17,888 bases of DNA from Candidatus Moraniibacteriota bacterium (GTDB lineage: Bacteria; Patescibacteriota; Minisyncoccia; Moranbacterales; UBA1568), in the NCBI GenBank assembly GCA_017992575.1, contig JAGOOJ010000013.1:1-17888 (forward strand), written 5' to 3'. The translations under genes were made by a program, and so were the position numbers. Below are positions 1 to 6,961 of this stretch, piece after piece. The first letter of the stretch is position 1. Each line of letters begins with the position of its first letter. The notes beneath the pieces were generated by a model. That model did no database searches. It saw only the letters and a list, made by a program, of their open reading frames with translations, and was not told the DNA's origin.

Positions 1-1871
1 GTGACGTTCATTTTTTCCAACGTAGGGGCTTTGTTTTTAAGGAGATCTTGTAAAAAAGTTTCCAAGTTCGCGCTGGCAACGGCCGAAGTGCGATCGGCAG
101 CTCCGTAGTATACGAGGAGTTCCTTTTCTTTGATGACGGCACCGCAGACGTAAACAACGCCTCGCTTATGACCATTGTTTTCATACTCCGTTTCTGGTTC
201 GAGTACGGGTTCTACAGCTCGACAGAGAATTTCTTCTGGGTGCTGTAAATCAAGAAGCATAGCACCGACTTTGTATTTTCCCGGATCACGCATATCCATA
301 CCATGGTAAAAAACCAGCCAGCCATATTTAGTTTTGAGTGGTGGGGCACCGACTCCTCGGACGATATTATCCCAAGCATCGAGTCTTTTTGCTTCGATGT
401 AGCCACCACCGCCATGTGAAGAAAGACTTTCAATATATTTTCCGTGACCGAGTTTTTTTGGGTCATTAATATATTCAATCCTTATTTTTGGACTCAGTCC
501 ATGCAGAACCACAAATTTTCCATTTATTTTTTCAGGAAAGAGGACCCAGTTTTTTTGGATTTGTTTTGGACGAGAAATGAGTGTTGGTTGAGACCATTTA
601 AAGCGCTTTGCCAGGAAGTTTTTTTTGGAGATATAGGAAAGGGCGACACCGGGAGGGTTGATGCCGTCAAAAGCGATATAAATGAGATAGACTGAACCGT
701 CAATCTCAACGAGTCGAGGATCCTCGCAACCACTCGTTCCTCCTCCGGATATGTACTGCGTAGCATTGCCCTGCGTCGTGGAAATAGTGTCAAATGGTCG
801 TGAAGAAATAAAGGCTGGTCGGTCGAGGCGCTCATCAATACGAATACCATCAGTACTCGAAGCATATCCTAAAACAGAGAGACCATCGTATCCTTGGGCA
901 CGGTAGAGGAGGTGTACGCGACCATCAAGAAAGAGTGCTGCTGGATTAAACGTAGCAAAGGCTTCCCAGGAATGCTTAGTAATCGGTTCTAGTACGGGGT
1001 TTGATTCAAAACGTTCCAGGTGGATAGGGATACCTTTTTTCCGAACGGGCAAAATAATTTTATTGGGACGATCTTTGGTAAAAGTTTCCCAGTATCGAGC
1101 AAGAGGGAAATACTCAACAGGTTTACCAGGTGCCTGCGTATACACAAAGAAATACTTCCCAATATCCGCACCACCGAGGACAAGAGTGTTTTTTGATGCT
1201 TGAGCGGGTAACTCCCAAAGAGCCTGATCACTTTGCCAGAGTAGCTTCTTTGGAGTATCACGATCAAAGATAGCTGCTCCTACAACGAGTCTTCCCGAGG
1301 TGTTGCGAGCAGTGTAGACAAGGAGAATTCCTTGCGGGATAAGTTTAGCTGAAAGTGGTTCAAGTGTCGTGGCATCAAAAGCCTTTCGGCGACCCTCGAG
1401 CACCTCTCCATCTTCATGAAAAGGTTTTGCGAGGTCGGTGGTATGTGCTTCGATGATTGATTTTCTATTTCGAGCAAAAAAAGCAACAATTTTACTTTTC
1501 CGCTGACCTTTGGCGGGGAGTTTTACAAAAACAGTTGGCCTTCGGAAGAGATCGGAGGTAGAAAGGATGTTCCATGATTCACCACGGCCGACAGAGACGA
1601 GAGTTCCTTGTTTTTTGTTATCAACAAAAAACAGAATAGTTTTAGTTCCGAGATGACTCGCTCGCAACAGTGGGTCTAATCCTAAAGTTGTCTTAGCACC
1701 ATCGGAACGGAAAAGAGTAACAAGCGAAGCGTGTTTTTTGAAGTTTTTTCCATTGCTACTTTCTACTGAAAATATGCTTGGAAGGGACGCATTCGTTGAA
1801 CGCCAAAAGAATTGTACTTTGTCGTTCTTCTCAAAAACTAATAACCCCTGATAGTTTTTTTGTGAAAGCAT
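1..1871 (-). CDS. GH130-family glycoside phosphorylase/hydrolase with N-terminal extension (partial, 3' end outside window)
   Basis: An open frame runs on the minus strand from ATG at 1871 to the left edge, about 623 codons with no stop; the C-terminus is missing. Residues about 285-615 match the GH130 five-bladed beta-propeller family (mannoside phosphorylases and related hydrolases): RFESNPVLEP at 287, then SWEAFATFNPAA, HLLYRAQGYDG, the conserved block SGCEDPR with C382, E383, D384 and R386, DGINPPGVAL, KNWVLFPEKING, RGVGAPP, GWLVFYHGMD and the late VYVCGAVI/YYGAADR block. In the family such enzymes split or phosphorolyse beta-mannosides; the substrate here cannot be read. Residues 1-280 are not GH130 but show blade-like patterns (IVAFFARNRKS, ILLVYTARNTSG, KYFFVYTQAPG), suggesting an extra beta domain. 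No signal peptide is evident, so it is probably cytoplasmic. ATG 1871 was chosen because it lies about 14 bases after the predicted transcription start; the frame is open further upstream, with a GTG at 1901 lying inside the promoter. Sure of the family, unsure of the substrate. Confidence 0.88.
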   Translation of the reverse strand, partial: MLSQKNYQGLLVFEKNDKVQFFWRSTNASLPSIFSVESSNGKNFKKHASLVTLFRSDGAKTTLGLDPLLRASHLGTKTILFFVDNKKQGTLVSVGRGESWNILSTSDLFRRPTVFVKLPAKGQRKSKIVAFFARNRKSIIEAHTTDLAKPFHEDGEVLEGRRKAFDATTLEPLSAKLIPQGILLVYTARNTSGRLVVGAAIFDRDTPKKLLWQSDQALWELPAQASKNTLVLGGADIGKYFFVYTQAPGKPVEYFPLARYWETFTKDRPNKIILPVRKKGIPIHLERFESNPVLEPITKHSWEAFATFNPAALFLDGRVHLLYRAQGYDGLSVLGYASSTDGIRIDERLDRPAFISSRPFDTISTTQGNATQYISGGGTSGCEDPRLVEIDGSVYLIYIAFDGINPPGVALSYISKKNFLAKRFKWSQPTLISRPKQIQKNWVLFPEKINGKFVVLHGLSPKIRIEYINDPKKLGHGKYIESLSSHGGGGYIEAKRLDAWDNIVRGVGAPPLKTKYGWLVFYHGMDMRDPGKYKVGAMLLDLQHPEEILCRAVEPVLEPETEYENNGHKRGVVYVCGAVIKEKELLVYYGAADRTSAVASANLETFLQDLLKNKAPTLEKMNV

Positions 1872-1891
1872 TTGCTGTTTGTATTGTTCAT

Positions 1892-1900
1892 AGTATATCA
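1892..1900 (-). promoter_or_regulatory. Extended -10 promoter of the GH130 gene
   Basis: The minus strand reads TGATATACT, an extended -10 (TGn plus TATACT). The best -35 at 17-18 bases spacing is poor (TCGTGA), as expected when the TG extension compensates. The predicted start near 1885 gives a leader of about 14 bases to ATG 1871. The identical 9-mer precedes rpmA and eno. Confidence 0.55.
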
Positions 1901-1966
1901 CAAAAAAATATTTTTCACGAAAAATGTGAGAAGAAGAGTCAAAACGCCTGTGCTTATAGGTTATGC

Positions 1967-1995
1967 TTGCCAAAAAATGGGGGGTGCGGTACACT
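1967..1995 (+). promoter_or_regulatory. Upstream promoter P1 of rplI
   Basis: TTGCCA (1967-1972) and TACACT (1990-1995) are separated by exactly 17 bases. The predicted transcription start near 2002 gives a leader of about 110 bases that contains both arms of the inverted repeat at 2003-2084. Confidence 0.5.
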
Positions 1996-2002
1996 GGCAC
2001 GA

Positions 2003-2084
2003 GTACCGTTAGAAGTGAGTATTGTTGTTTACATATTCTCTTTTCAATATATTCGGAGTAAATTTTCCGTAGATTTCTAACGGC
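2003..2084 (+). repeat. Inverted repeat spanning the rplI leader
   Basis: CCGTTAGAA (2006-2014) is the perfect reverse complement of TTCTAACGG (2073-2081). With one mismatch the arms extend to GTACCGTTAGAA and TTCTAACGGCAC. The 58-base loop contains all but the first five bases of promoter P2's -35/-10 region. As RNA it could fold only in transcripts from P1, whose predicted start is at the left arm. It could instead be a DNA operator pair. No known leader family is recognised. Confidence 0.4.
2025..2053 (+). promoter_or_regulatory. Downstream promoter P2 of rplI
   Basis: TTGTTT (2025-2030) and TATATT (2048-2053) have a 17-base spacer. A start near 2060 would give a leader of about 50 bases carrying only the right arm of the inverted repeat. 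Together with P1 this suggests tandem promoters. Confidence 0.45.
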
Positions 2085-2111
2085 ACGCGTAATAGGCTAT
2101 ATATGTCAGGT

Positions 2112-2552
2112 ATGAAAGTGATTCTTTTAGCAGATGTGAAGGGTCTCGGGAAAGCCCTTGATGTTAAGGAAGTAAAGAATGGGTATGGGTTTAATTACCT
2201 CCTTCCGGAAGGATTGGCTGATTTGGCGACTCCTGGAGCGCTCAAGCAGGCAGAAATGTTTGTAGCTAAGCGTCGGGAAGAAGCCTCCAAAGCAACTGAA
2301 GAGTCCCGCGTTTTAGCGAATGCCCTCTCTGGTAAAAAAGTAGTATTAAAGAGTAAAGCGGAAAAAGGAAAACTTTTTGGCTCTGTCGGCCGAGAGGAAG
2401 TTGTTCTGGCACTCGAAGCGGTAGGGGTCAAGATAGATAAGCAGGTGATTATGCTCGAAAAATCTCTGAAAGAAGTGGGGACCTTTCCACTGGTTGCTGA
2501 TTTTGGACATGGAGTGAAAGCGTCTTTTGACCTCACTATTGAGGCTGAATAA
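2112..2552 (+). CDS. rplI: 50S ribosomal protein bL9
   Basis: This is ribosomal protein bL9, which binds 23S rRNA near the L1 stalk and helps maintain reading frame. The protein begins MKVILLADVKGLGKALDVKE and contains the family signature NGYGFNYLLPEGLA (N-terminal rRNA-binding domain). A long charged connecting helix (about residues 45-75) and the C-terminal domain with KGKLFGSVGREEV follow. Its length of 146 residues is normal for bL9 (about 150). ATG 2112 is preferred because family members start M-x-V-I-L-L; an in-frame ATG at 2103 would add only MSG. Neither start has a Shine-Dalgarno sequence. The gene has its own tandem promoters and is followed by a hairpin terminator, so it may be transcribed alone. 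Some CPR groups are reported to lack bL9, so its presence helps place this genome. Confidence 0.96.
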   Translation: MKVILLADVKGLGKALDVKEVKNGYGFNYLLPEGLADLATPGALKQAEMFVAKRREEASKATEESRVLANALSGKKVVLKSKAEKGKLFGSVGREEVVLALEAVGVKIDKQVIMLEKSLKEVGTFPLVADFGHGVKASFDLTIEAE

Positions 2553-2574
2553 CGGAAATAGAAAAGAACTTTAC

Positions 2575-2613
2575 AAAGAGCCGCTCTCCACTCATCACTG
2601 GTAGCGGCTCTTT
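2575..2613 (+). terminator. Hairpin terminator after rplI
   Basis: The 11-base perfect stem AAAGAGCCGCT (2575-2585) pairs with AGCGGCTCTTT (2603-2613) around a 17-base loop. It is followed by TCTCTATAAATTATTTTTTT, an imperfect T tail. It lies between the rplI stop and pyrG, so partial read-through is possible. Confidence 0.7.
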
Positions 2614-2641
2614 CTCTATAAATTATTTTTTTGAGTGGTCT

Positions 2642-4294
2642 ATGGCAAAACAAAAAACAATTGGTACAAAGTATATTTTTGTTGTAGGGGGTGTCATGAG
2701 TGGTGTTGGTAAGGGTATTACTGCTTCATCGGTTGGTAAAATCCTTCAGGCTAGAGGACTCTCTGTGACCGCTATCAAGATTGATCCGTATATCAATGTT
2801 GATGCTGGCACTATGAACCCAACGGAACACGGTGAAGTGTTTGTTTTGAAGGATGGCTATGAAACCGACCAGGATATGGGAAACTATGAGCGGTTTCTCA
2901 ATATTGAGTTAACCCGGGAAAATTACATGACGACTGGTTCGGTGTATCAACGGGTCATTGAGCGAGAGCGGAACCTGGAATATGCCGGTAAATGCGTCGA
3001 AGTTGTACCGCACATCCCACTTGAAGTCATTGGCCGGATTAAAAATGCTGCGAAGCAGTCCCGTGCAGATATTACGATAGTCGAAATCGGCGGTACAATC
3101 GGTGAATACCAGAACATTCTCTTCTTGGAGGCCGTCCGTATGCTCAAATTCGAAAGCCCAAAAGATGTCATTACGGTGATTGTGAGCTATATCCCGACAC
3201 CATCCAAGGTAGGGGAAATGAAAACCAAACCAACTCAGTATGCCGTTCGCACGCTCAATGGGACCGGTATTCAGCCTGATATTATCATTGCTCGAGCCGA
3301 TCGTCCGCTGGATGAAAAACGCAAGGAAAAACTAGCTGTTTTCTGTAGTGTTCGTCATGAAGATGTCATTAGCGCCCCTGACGTTGAAAGTATTTATGAT
3401 GTCCCGGTAAATTTCGAAAAAGACCATTTGAGCGATATTTTACTGAAAAAACTCGGCTTGAAGGCAAAACGAACACAGGATTTGGGTGAGTGGGAGAAGA
3501 AAGTGCGTCGGATAAAGAATATGGAGGAGACAGTGAAAATTGGTGTCGTGGGAAAGTATTTCAAAACTGGCGATTTCGTCCTCTCTGATGCCTATATAAG
3601 TGTTATAGAGGCTATTAAACATGCTGCTTGTGAGGTGGGTCGGCGGGTGGAGCTCACCTGGATTGCCAGTACGGATTTTGAAGAAGATGCCAAAAAATTG
3701 CGGACACTAAAAAAGTATGACGGCATTATTATTCCAGGTGGCTTCGGGAGCCGTGGTATTGAAGGGAAGATAGCCGTGATTCGCTACTGTCGGGAGCACC
3801 AGATTCCCTATTTTGGTCTCTGCTACGGTATGCAGTTGGCCGTCATCGAATATGCCCGAAATGTCGTCGGCCTAATAGGAGCCCATACCACAGAAGTGGA
3901 TCAGAAGTCACCGTATCCGGTCGTCGACATTATGCCGGAACAAAAAGAAAATCTGCAGAAGAAAAACTATGGGGCGACTATGCGTCTCGGACACTACGAA
4001 GCCCATATTCTGCCAAAAACAATGGCTGCTAAAGCCTATGGTTTTGCGAGTGTTTTGGAACGTCATCGTCATCGCTATGAGGTAAATCCGGAATATGTGG
4101 AGGGATTGAAACGTGCTGGTATGATATTTTCTGCTACCTCGCCTGATGGTATATTGATGGAAATTGCTGAACTACCGCAATCGATCCATCCGTTTTTTCT
4201 GGCGACCCAGTTTCATCCGGAGTTTCAGTCATCACTTCTTCATCCGCACCCGCTCTTTGTCGCTTTCCTCGAAGCCTGCAAGAAAAAGAAATAA
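2642..4294 (+). CDS. pyrG: CTP synthase (glutamine-hydrolysing)
   Basis: CTP synthase makes CTP from UTP, ATP and glutamine, the last step of pyrimidine nucleotide synthesis in the cytoplasm. The N-terminal synthase domain (about residues 8-275) has the P-loop GGVMSGVGKG at 16-25, KIDPYINVDAGTM, and KTKPTQ at 194-199, the UTP/CTP-contacting motif. The C-terminal glutamine amidotransferase domain (about 295-548) has GGFGSRG, nucleophile C394 in FGLCYGMQ, and H525/E527 in QFHPEF, so the triad is complete. Length 550 is normal. One usually invariant block differs: the expected GGT(V)GDIESLPF reads GGTIGEYQNILF (E155, Y156, Q157), at a site that in E. coli contacts the pyrimidine nucleotide. A stop 20 bases before the next gene suggests co-transcription with the DUF2207 gene. 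TATAAA near 2617 may be a -10, but no -35 is convincing. Confidence 0.98.
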   Translation: MAKQKTIGTKYIFVVGGVMSGVGKGITASSVGKILQARGLSVTAIKIDPYINVDAGTMNPTEHGEVFVLKDGYETDQDMGNYERFLNIELTRENYMTTGSVYQRVIERERNLEYAGKCVEVVPHIPLEVIGRIKNAAKQSRADITIVEIGGTIGEYQNILFLEAVRMLKFESPKDVITVIVSYIPTPSKVGEMKTKPTQYAVRTLNGTGIQPDIIIARADRPLDEKRKEKLAVFCSVRHEDVISAPDVESIYDVPVNFEKDHLSDILLKKLGLKAKRTQDLGEWEKKVRRIKNMEETVKIGVVGKYFKTGDFVLSDAYISVIEAIKHAACEVGRRVELTWIASTDFEEDAKKLRTLKKYDGIIIPGGFGSRGIEGKIAVIRYCREHQIPYFGLCYGMQLAVIEYARNVVGLIGAHTTEVDQKSPYPVVDIMPEQKENLQKKNYGATMRLGHYEAHILPKTMAAKAYGFASVLERHRHRYEVNPEYVEGLKRAGMIFSATSPDGILMEIAELPQSIHPFFLATQFHPEFQSSLLHPHPLFVAFLEACKKKK

Positions 4295-4314
4295 TACTCC
4301 TAAGATTTTTCTCT

Positions 4315-6033
4315 ATGCTTCTTCGAAACGCAGTAGCGCTCGTTTTTCTAGGGATTCTGGTAGTTTCTTTTTCCAAGCCTGCCACAGCGCGGGAAAATGT
4401 AACGGATTGGTACATCCAAGATTTACGATCGGAGTTTGTCCTCTCAAAAGATTCGACCATGACGGTCACGGAGTGGATCACGGCGGATTGTGGTAACGCT
4501 TTGGACAAACACGGTATTTTTCGAACCATACCAACAGAAGCGAGGACGGGTACAGAGACAATCAAAACCCCAGTTGAACTCTTCTCCATTACTGATTTTG
4601 ATGGCAAGAAGTATGCCTATACAGAGACAGACAATCGTAGTAGTGGCACAGTGACGTGGAAGATTGGCGATCCGAGTAAGACTGTACAAGGGGTTAATCG
4701 TTATAAAATTGTATACGTGGTCAAAAATGTCATTCGTCCACAGGGGGCGTCCGATGAATTTTACTGGAATATCGGAGGGAACTTTTGGGAGCTACCTATT
4801 GATGCTTTTCGTGCGGATATAGTTTTTCCTCAGTCGGTTAAGGAAGTGGCTGAGCTATCCTTTTATGCAGGGATGCTCGGATCAAAAGAGAGCTCTCTTG
4901 TCACACAAAGTTGGAAAAACGACCGTACTCTTTCTTTTGTTGGTACTCAGGTATTTCTCCCCGGAGAAGGCGTGACTGTCTCAGTTAGTGTACCTTCAGG
5001 GATTTTTGAGGCGTACCAATTAGGCTTTTGGGAGCAGTACGGAGAATACTTTTGGATTATTCTCCCGATGCTTGTTTTCTGGTGGGGCTTCAAAATATGG
5101 AGAAAGTATGGGGATGATCCAAAGTGGGACAAGGTGATTATTCCTGAATATGAAATACCAGATGGGCTCAGTACGCTTGAGTTGGGAGTACTCTCTACCA
5201 ATGGCACACTGAAAAATGAATTTTTAACAGCTGCTATCATTGAACTGGCCGTCAAAGGCGCCTTGCGAATCAAAGAAACAACCGAAAAGATTCTTTTTTT
5301 CAAAACGACCGAGTACGTACTGGAAAAGCAGATTGACTCAGGGATCCTGCTCAATCCGCATCAGCAATTGCTCCTTGATGCACTATTTCAAACCGGCAAT
5401 GAGGTGAAACTTTCGTCGCTTAAAAACAGTTTTTATAAATCAGTTCCCGCCATAAAAAAACAAGTCATTGCCTCGTTGTCAGAAAAAGGATTGATTGAAA
5501 AGAAAGGGCTTTCCTATCGGGTAGGGTTCATTGTTTTGGGTAGCGTGATGGGTTTTCTAGCTTTCTGGCTCTTTGGGGGTGGCTGGTATGTTGGTGGGGG
5601 ATTTGCTCTCTTTGCTACTGGCATAGCCATTATCTTTGGGCTTATCATGCCAAAACGCACCGAAAAAGGAGTGGAGGTAAACTGGAAGATTAAGGGTCTC
5701 AAACTCTATATGGAGACAGCGGAGAAAGAACGACAGCGGTTTCATGAAAAAGAAGGCCTGTTTGAGGCTTTGTTACCGGTGGCGATGGTTTTTGGAATGA
5801 CGACAGTATGGATCCAAAAGATACGCGATATTTACGGTGAGGAATACATGAAAAACTATCACCCATCCTGGTTTATGGCCTCAGGAATGGGAGATTTCGA
5901 TGTGGACAGTTTTTCCTCTCATATCGACTCACTCTCTTCTGCTATTGCGTCCAATACGGGTACTCCCTCGGGCTCGGGCGGTTCCGGGTCTTCGGGTGGC
6001 GGTGGAGGAGGCGGGGGCGGGGGCGGATGGTAG
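4315..6033 (+). CDS. DUF2207 family membrane protein with glycine-rich C-terminus
   Basis: This is a predicted exported, membrane-anchored protein of the DUF2207 family, whose function is unknown. Residues 1-25 form a signal peptide (hydrophobic VALVFLGILVV, then PATA-RENV as a likely cleavage site). Residues 26-240 form an extracytoplasmic beta-rich domain with the family hallmarks TVTEWITADC and KHGIFRTIP, and FYWNIGGNFWELPI. A transmembrane segment at about 244-262 is followed by WRKYGDDPKWDKVIIPEYE and a winged-helix-like cytoplasmic stretch (LGVLSTNGTLKNEFLTAAII). A second hydrophobic region at about 404-446 probably makes two passes. The tail (549-572) is Gly/Ser rich and ends in a run of glycines and a Trp, typical of the family. 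It follows pyrG by 20 bases and ends before a terminator. Family sure, role unknown. Confidence 0.9.
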   Translation: MLLRNAVALVFLGILVVSFSKPATARENVTDWYIQDLRSEFVLSKDSTMTVTEWITADCGNALDKHGIFRTIPTEARTGTETIKTPVELFSITDFDGKKYAYTETDNRSSGTVTWKIGDPSKTVQGVNRYKIVYVVKNVIRPQGASDEFYWNIGGNFWELPIDAFRADIVFPQSVKEVAELSFYAGMLGSKESSLVTQSWKNDRTLSFVGTQVFLPGEGVTVSVSVPSGIFEAYQLGFWEQYGEYFWIILPMLVFWWGFKIWRKYGDDPKWDKVIIPEYEIPDGLSTLELGVLSTNGTLKNEFLTAAIIELAVKGALRIKETTEKILFFKTTEYVLEKQIDSGILLNPHQQLLLDALFQTGNEVKLSSLKNSFYKSVPAIKKQVIASLSEKGLIEKKGLSYRVGFIVLGSVMGFLAFWLFGGGWYVGGGFALFATGIAIIFGLIMPKRTEKGVEVNWKIKGLKLYMETAEKERQRFHEKEGLFEALLPVAMVFGMTTVWIQKIRDIYGEEYMKNYHPSWFMASGMGDFDVDSFSSHIDSLSSAIASNTGTPSGSGGSGSSGGGGGGGGGGGW

Positions 6034-6060
6034 AGCCAATCTCATCAATAATAGAAGAAC

Positions 6061-6093
6061 AAAAAAACACCCGATCTTACAGGGTGTTTTTTG
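6061..6093. terminator. Bidirectional intrinsic terminator between DUF2207 gene and rpmA
   Basis: The stem AAAAACACCC (6063-6072) pairs with GGGTGTTTTT (6082-6091) across a 9-base loop. There is an A run on the left and a T run on the right, so a T tail follows the hairpin on either strand. It serves the two converging genes. Confidence 0.88.
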
Positions 6094-6100
6094 TGGGGAT

Positions 6101-6120
6101 TAAGAAGAGTGTTCTTCTTA
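6101..6120 (-). other. Second hairpin overlapping the rpmA stop codon
   Basis: TAAGAAGA (6101-6108) and TCTTCTTA (6113-6120) form a perfect 8-base stem with the 4-base loop GTGT. The right arm contains the rpmA stop codon (6118-6120 on the minus strand). It may protect the rpmA 3' end or assist termination; it lacks its own T tail. Confidence 0.5.
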
Positions 6121-6411
6121 GGCCTCAGTTTTCTTTTCTGGAGTGACGTTTACGAATGTTCGAGAAACGATTTTCCCAGTGAAGTCTTTGACTTTTTTAG
6201 CCTGAAATTCAACAAATCCATTGACGAGAGCAAAGAGAGTGTCATCCTCACCTTGTTTGACGTTTTTTCCAGGATGAAACTGAGTACCTCGTTGGCGAAT
6301 AATGATGTTGCCGATAGAGACTGCTTGATTGCCGAAGATTTTCACACCAAGACGTTTGGAGATAGAATCACGGCCAAGAGTGGTTGATCCACCCGCTTTT
6401 CTGGTTGCCAT
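6118..6411 (-). CDS. rpmA: 50S ribosomal protein bL27
   Basis: This is ribosomal protein bL27, whose N-terminus reaches the peptidyl-transferase centre and helps position tRNA. The start [20 protein letters not shown] and [13 protein letters not shown] and [13 protein letters not shown] are the family signature, and its length of 97 residues is close to normal. The protein starts directly with the conserved MA-x-x-KAGG, so it lacks the cleavable N-terminal extension known from Firmicutes. rplU (bL21), the usual neighbour, is not adjacent; the gene stands alone on the minus strand between its own strong promoter and a bidirectional terminator. No Shine-Dalgarno sequence precedes it (CTTCT-ATG). 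Confidence 0.97.
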   Translation of the reverse strand: MATRKAGGSTTLGRDSISKRLGVKIFGNQAVSIGNIIIRQRGTQFHPGKNVKQGEDDTLFALVNGFVEFQAKKVKDFTGKIVSRTFVNVTPEKKTEA

Positions 6412-6421
6412 AGAAGGAGTA

Positions 6422-6450
6422 CTTACATATTACAGGAATTGCGATATACT
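6422..6450 (+). promoter_or_regulatory. Promoter of the small Ada-like-domain protein
   Basis: CTTACA (6422-6427) and TATACT (6445-6450) have a 17-base spacer. A start near 6456 gives a leader of about 34 bases to ATG 6490. GATATACT (6443-6450) and AGTATATC (6458-6465) form a perfect inverted repeat with the rpmA -10 element. Confidence 0.55.
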
Positions 6451-6457
6451 GGATATG

Positions 6458-6485
6458 AGTATATCACAGCTACCAGATTTGTCAA
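6458..6485 (-). promoter_or_regulatory. rpmA promoter
   Basis: The minus strand has consensus TTGACA (6480-6485), a 16-base spacer, and TATACT (6458-6463) preceded by TGA as an extended -10. This is the best promoter in the window. The predicted start near 6451 gives a leader of about 40 bases. It overlaps the oppositely directed promoter at 6422-6450. Confidence 0.8.
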
Positions 6486-6489
6486 TCCT

Positions 6490-6894
6490 ATGAACAACAG
6501 GATAGGGCAGTGGATTTGGGAGAAGAGAGAAAAGTTACTCATTCTTTTGGGGGTGGTGTTGGTTGGAATACTGTGCTTTGAAGCTGGATTTCTTCAGGGA
6601 AAAACACGACCGGGCGCGCCCCTTGTCCTTTCAGTACCAGAGACCTCCCAGGATGTTTCTCCTGAGAAACAAGAGCCCATCCCACCATTTTCCGGTGTAT
6701 CATCAGTTGGTTCGGTGGCGGAGCAAAAGGGTGCCGTCAAAGGAGGTTGTCCATTTGTTGGTAGTAAAAATTCGAATAAGTACCACTTGGCGACATGTCT
6801 GGTAGCCAAAAGAATTAAACCGGAGAATCGTGTGTGTTTTGCATCAAAAGAAGAGGCAGAAAAAAGAAATTATATACCCAGTTGCCTTAAGTAG
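6490..6894 (+). CDS. Small membrane-anchored protein with C-terminal Ada-like (sunset-type) domain
   Basis: This 134-residue protein has one N-terminal transmembrane helix (about 16-37: LLILLGVVLVGILCFEAGFL) and a Pro/Ser-rich linker. Its compact C-terminal module (about 85-134) contains FVGSKNSNKYHLATC, AKRIKPENRVCF and KEEAEKRNYIPSC. That module resembles the Ada-type metal-binding fold often attached to nucleases or surface proteins in CPR genomes. Candidate metal ligands are C87, H99, C103, C116 and C132; the usual final Cys pair is reduced to one before the protein ends in LK. The positive N-terminal flank suggests the linker and domain are outside the cell. The start at 6490 (CCT-ATG) is preferred over an in-frame TTG at 6439, because the TTG would put the -10 element inside the gene. 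Function unknown. Confidence 0.72.
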   Translation: MNNRIGQWIWEKREKLLILLGVVLVGILCFEAGFLQGKTRPGAPLVLSVPETSQDVSPEKQEPIPPFSGVSSVGSVAEQKGAVKGGCPFVGSKNSNKYHLATCLVAKRIKPENRVCFASKEEAEKRNYIPSCLK

Positions 6895-6961
6895 TACTGG
6901 CCGTCTGAATAAATATCTGTCATACTCGGGGGTGTTCGGGTAAAAAATACAAACATTTCTC

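Noticed and set aside
1778..2080. A 100-codon plus-strand frame across the divergent intergenic region
   Set aside because: It covers the GH130 start and three predicted promoters, has no recognisable domain and reads like random sequence.
2195..2653. A 152-codon minus-strand frame opposite rplI
   Set aside because: It is antisense to a clear bL9 gene, Ser/Arg rich without motifs, and would cross the rplI terminator hairpin.
6439..6489. Longer N-terminus of the small membrane protein from a TTG at 6439
   Set aside because: It would translate through the promoter -10 element; ATG 6490 fits the transcript start and the local start context.
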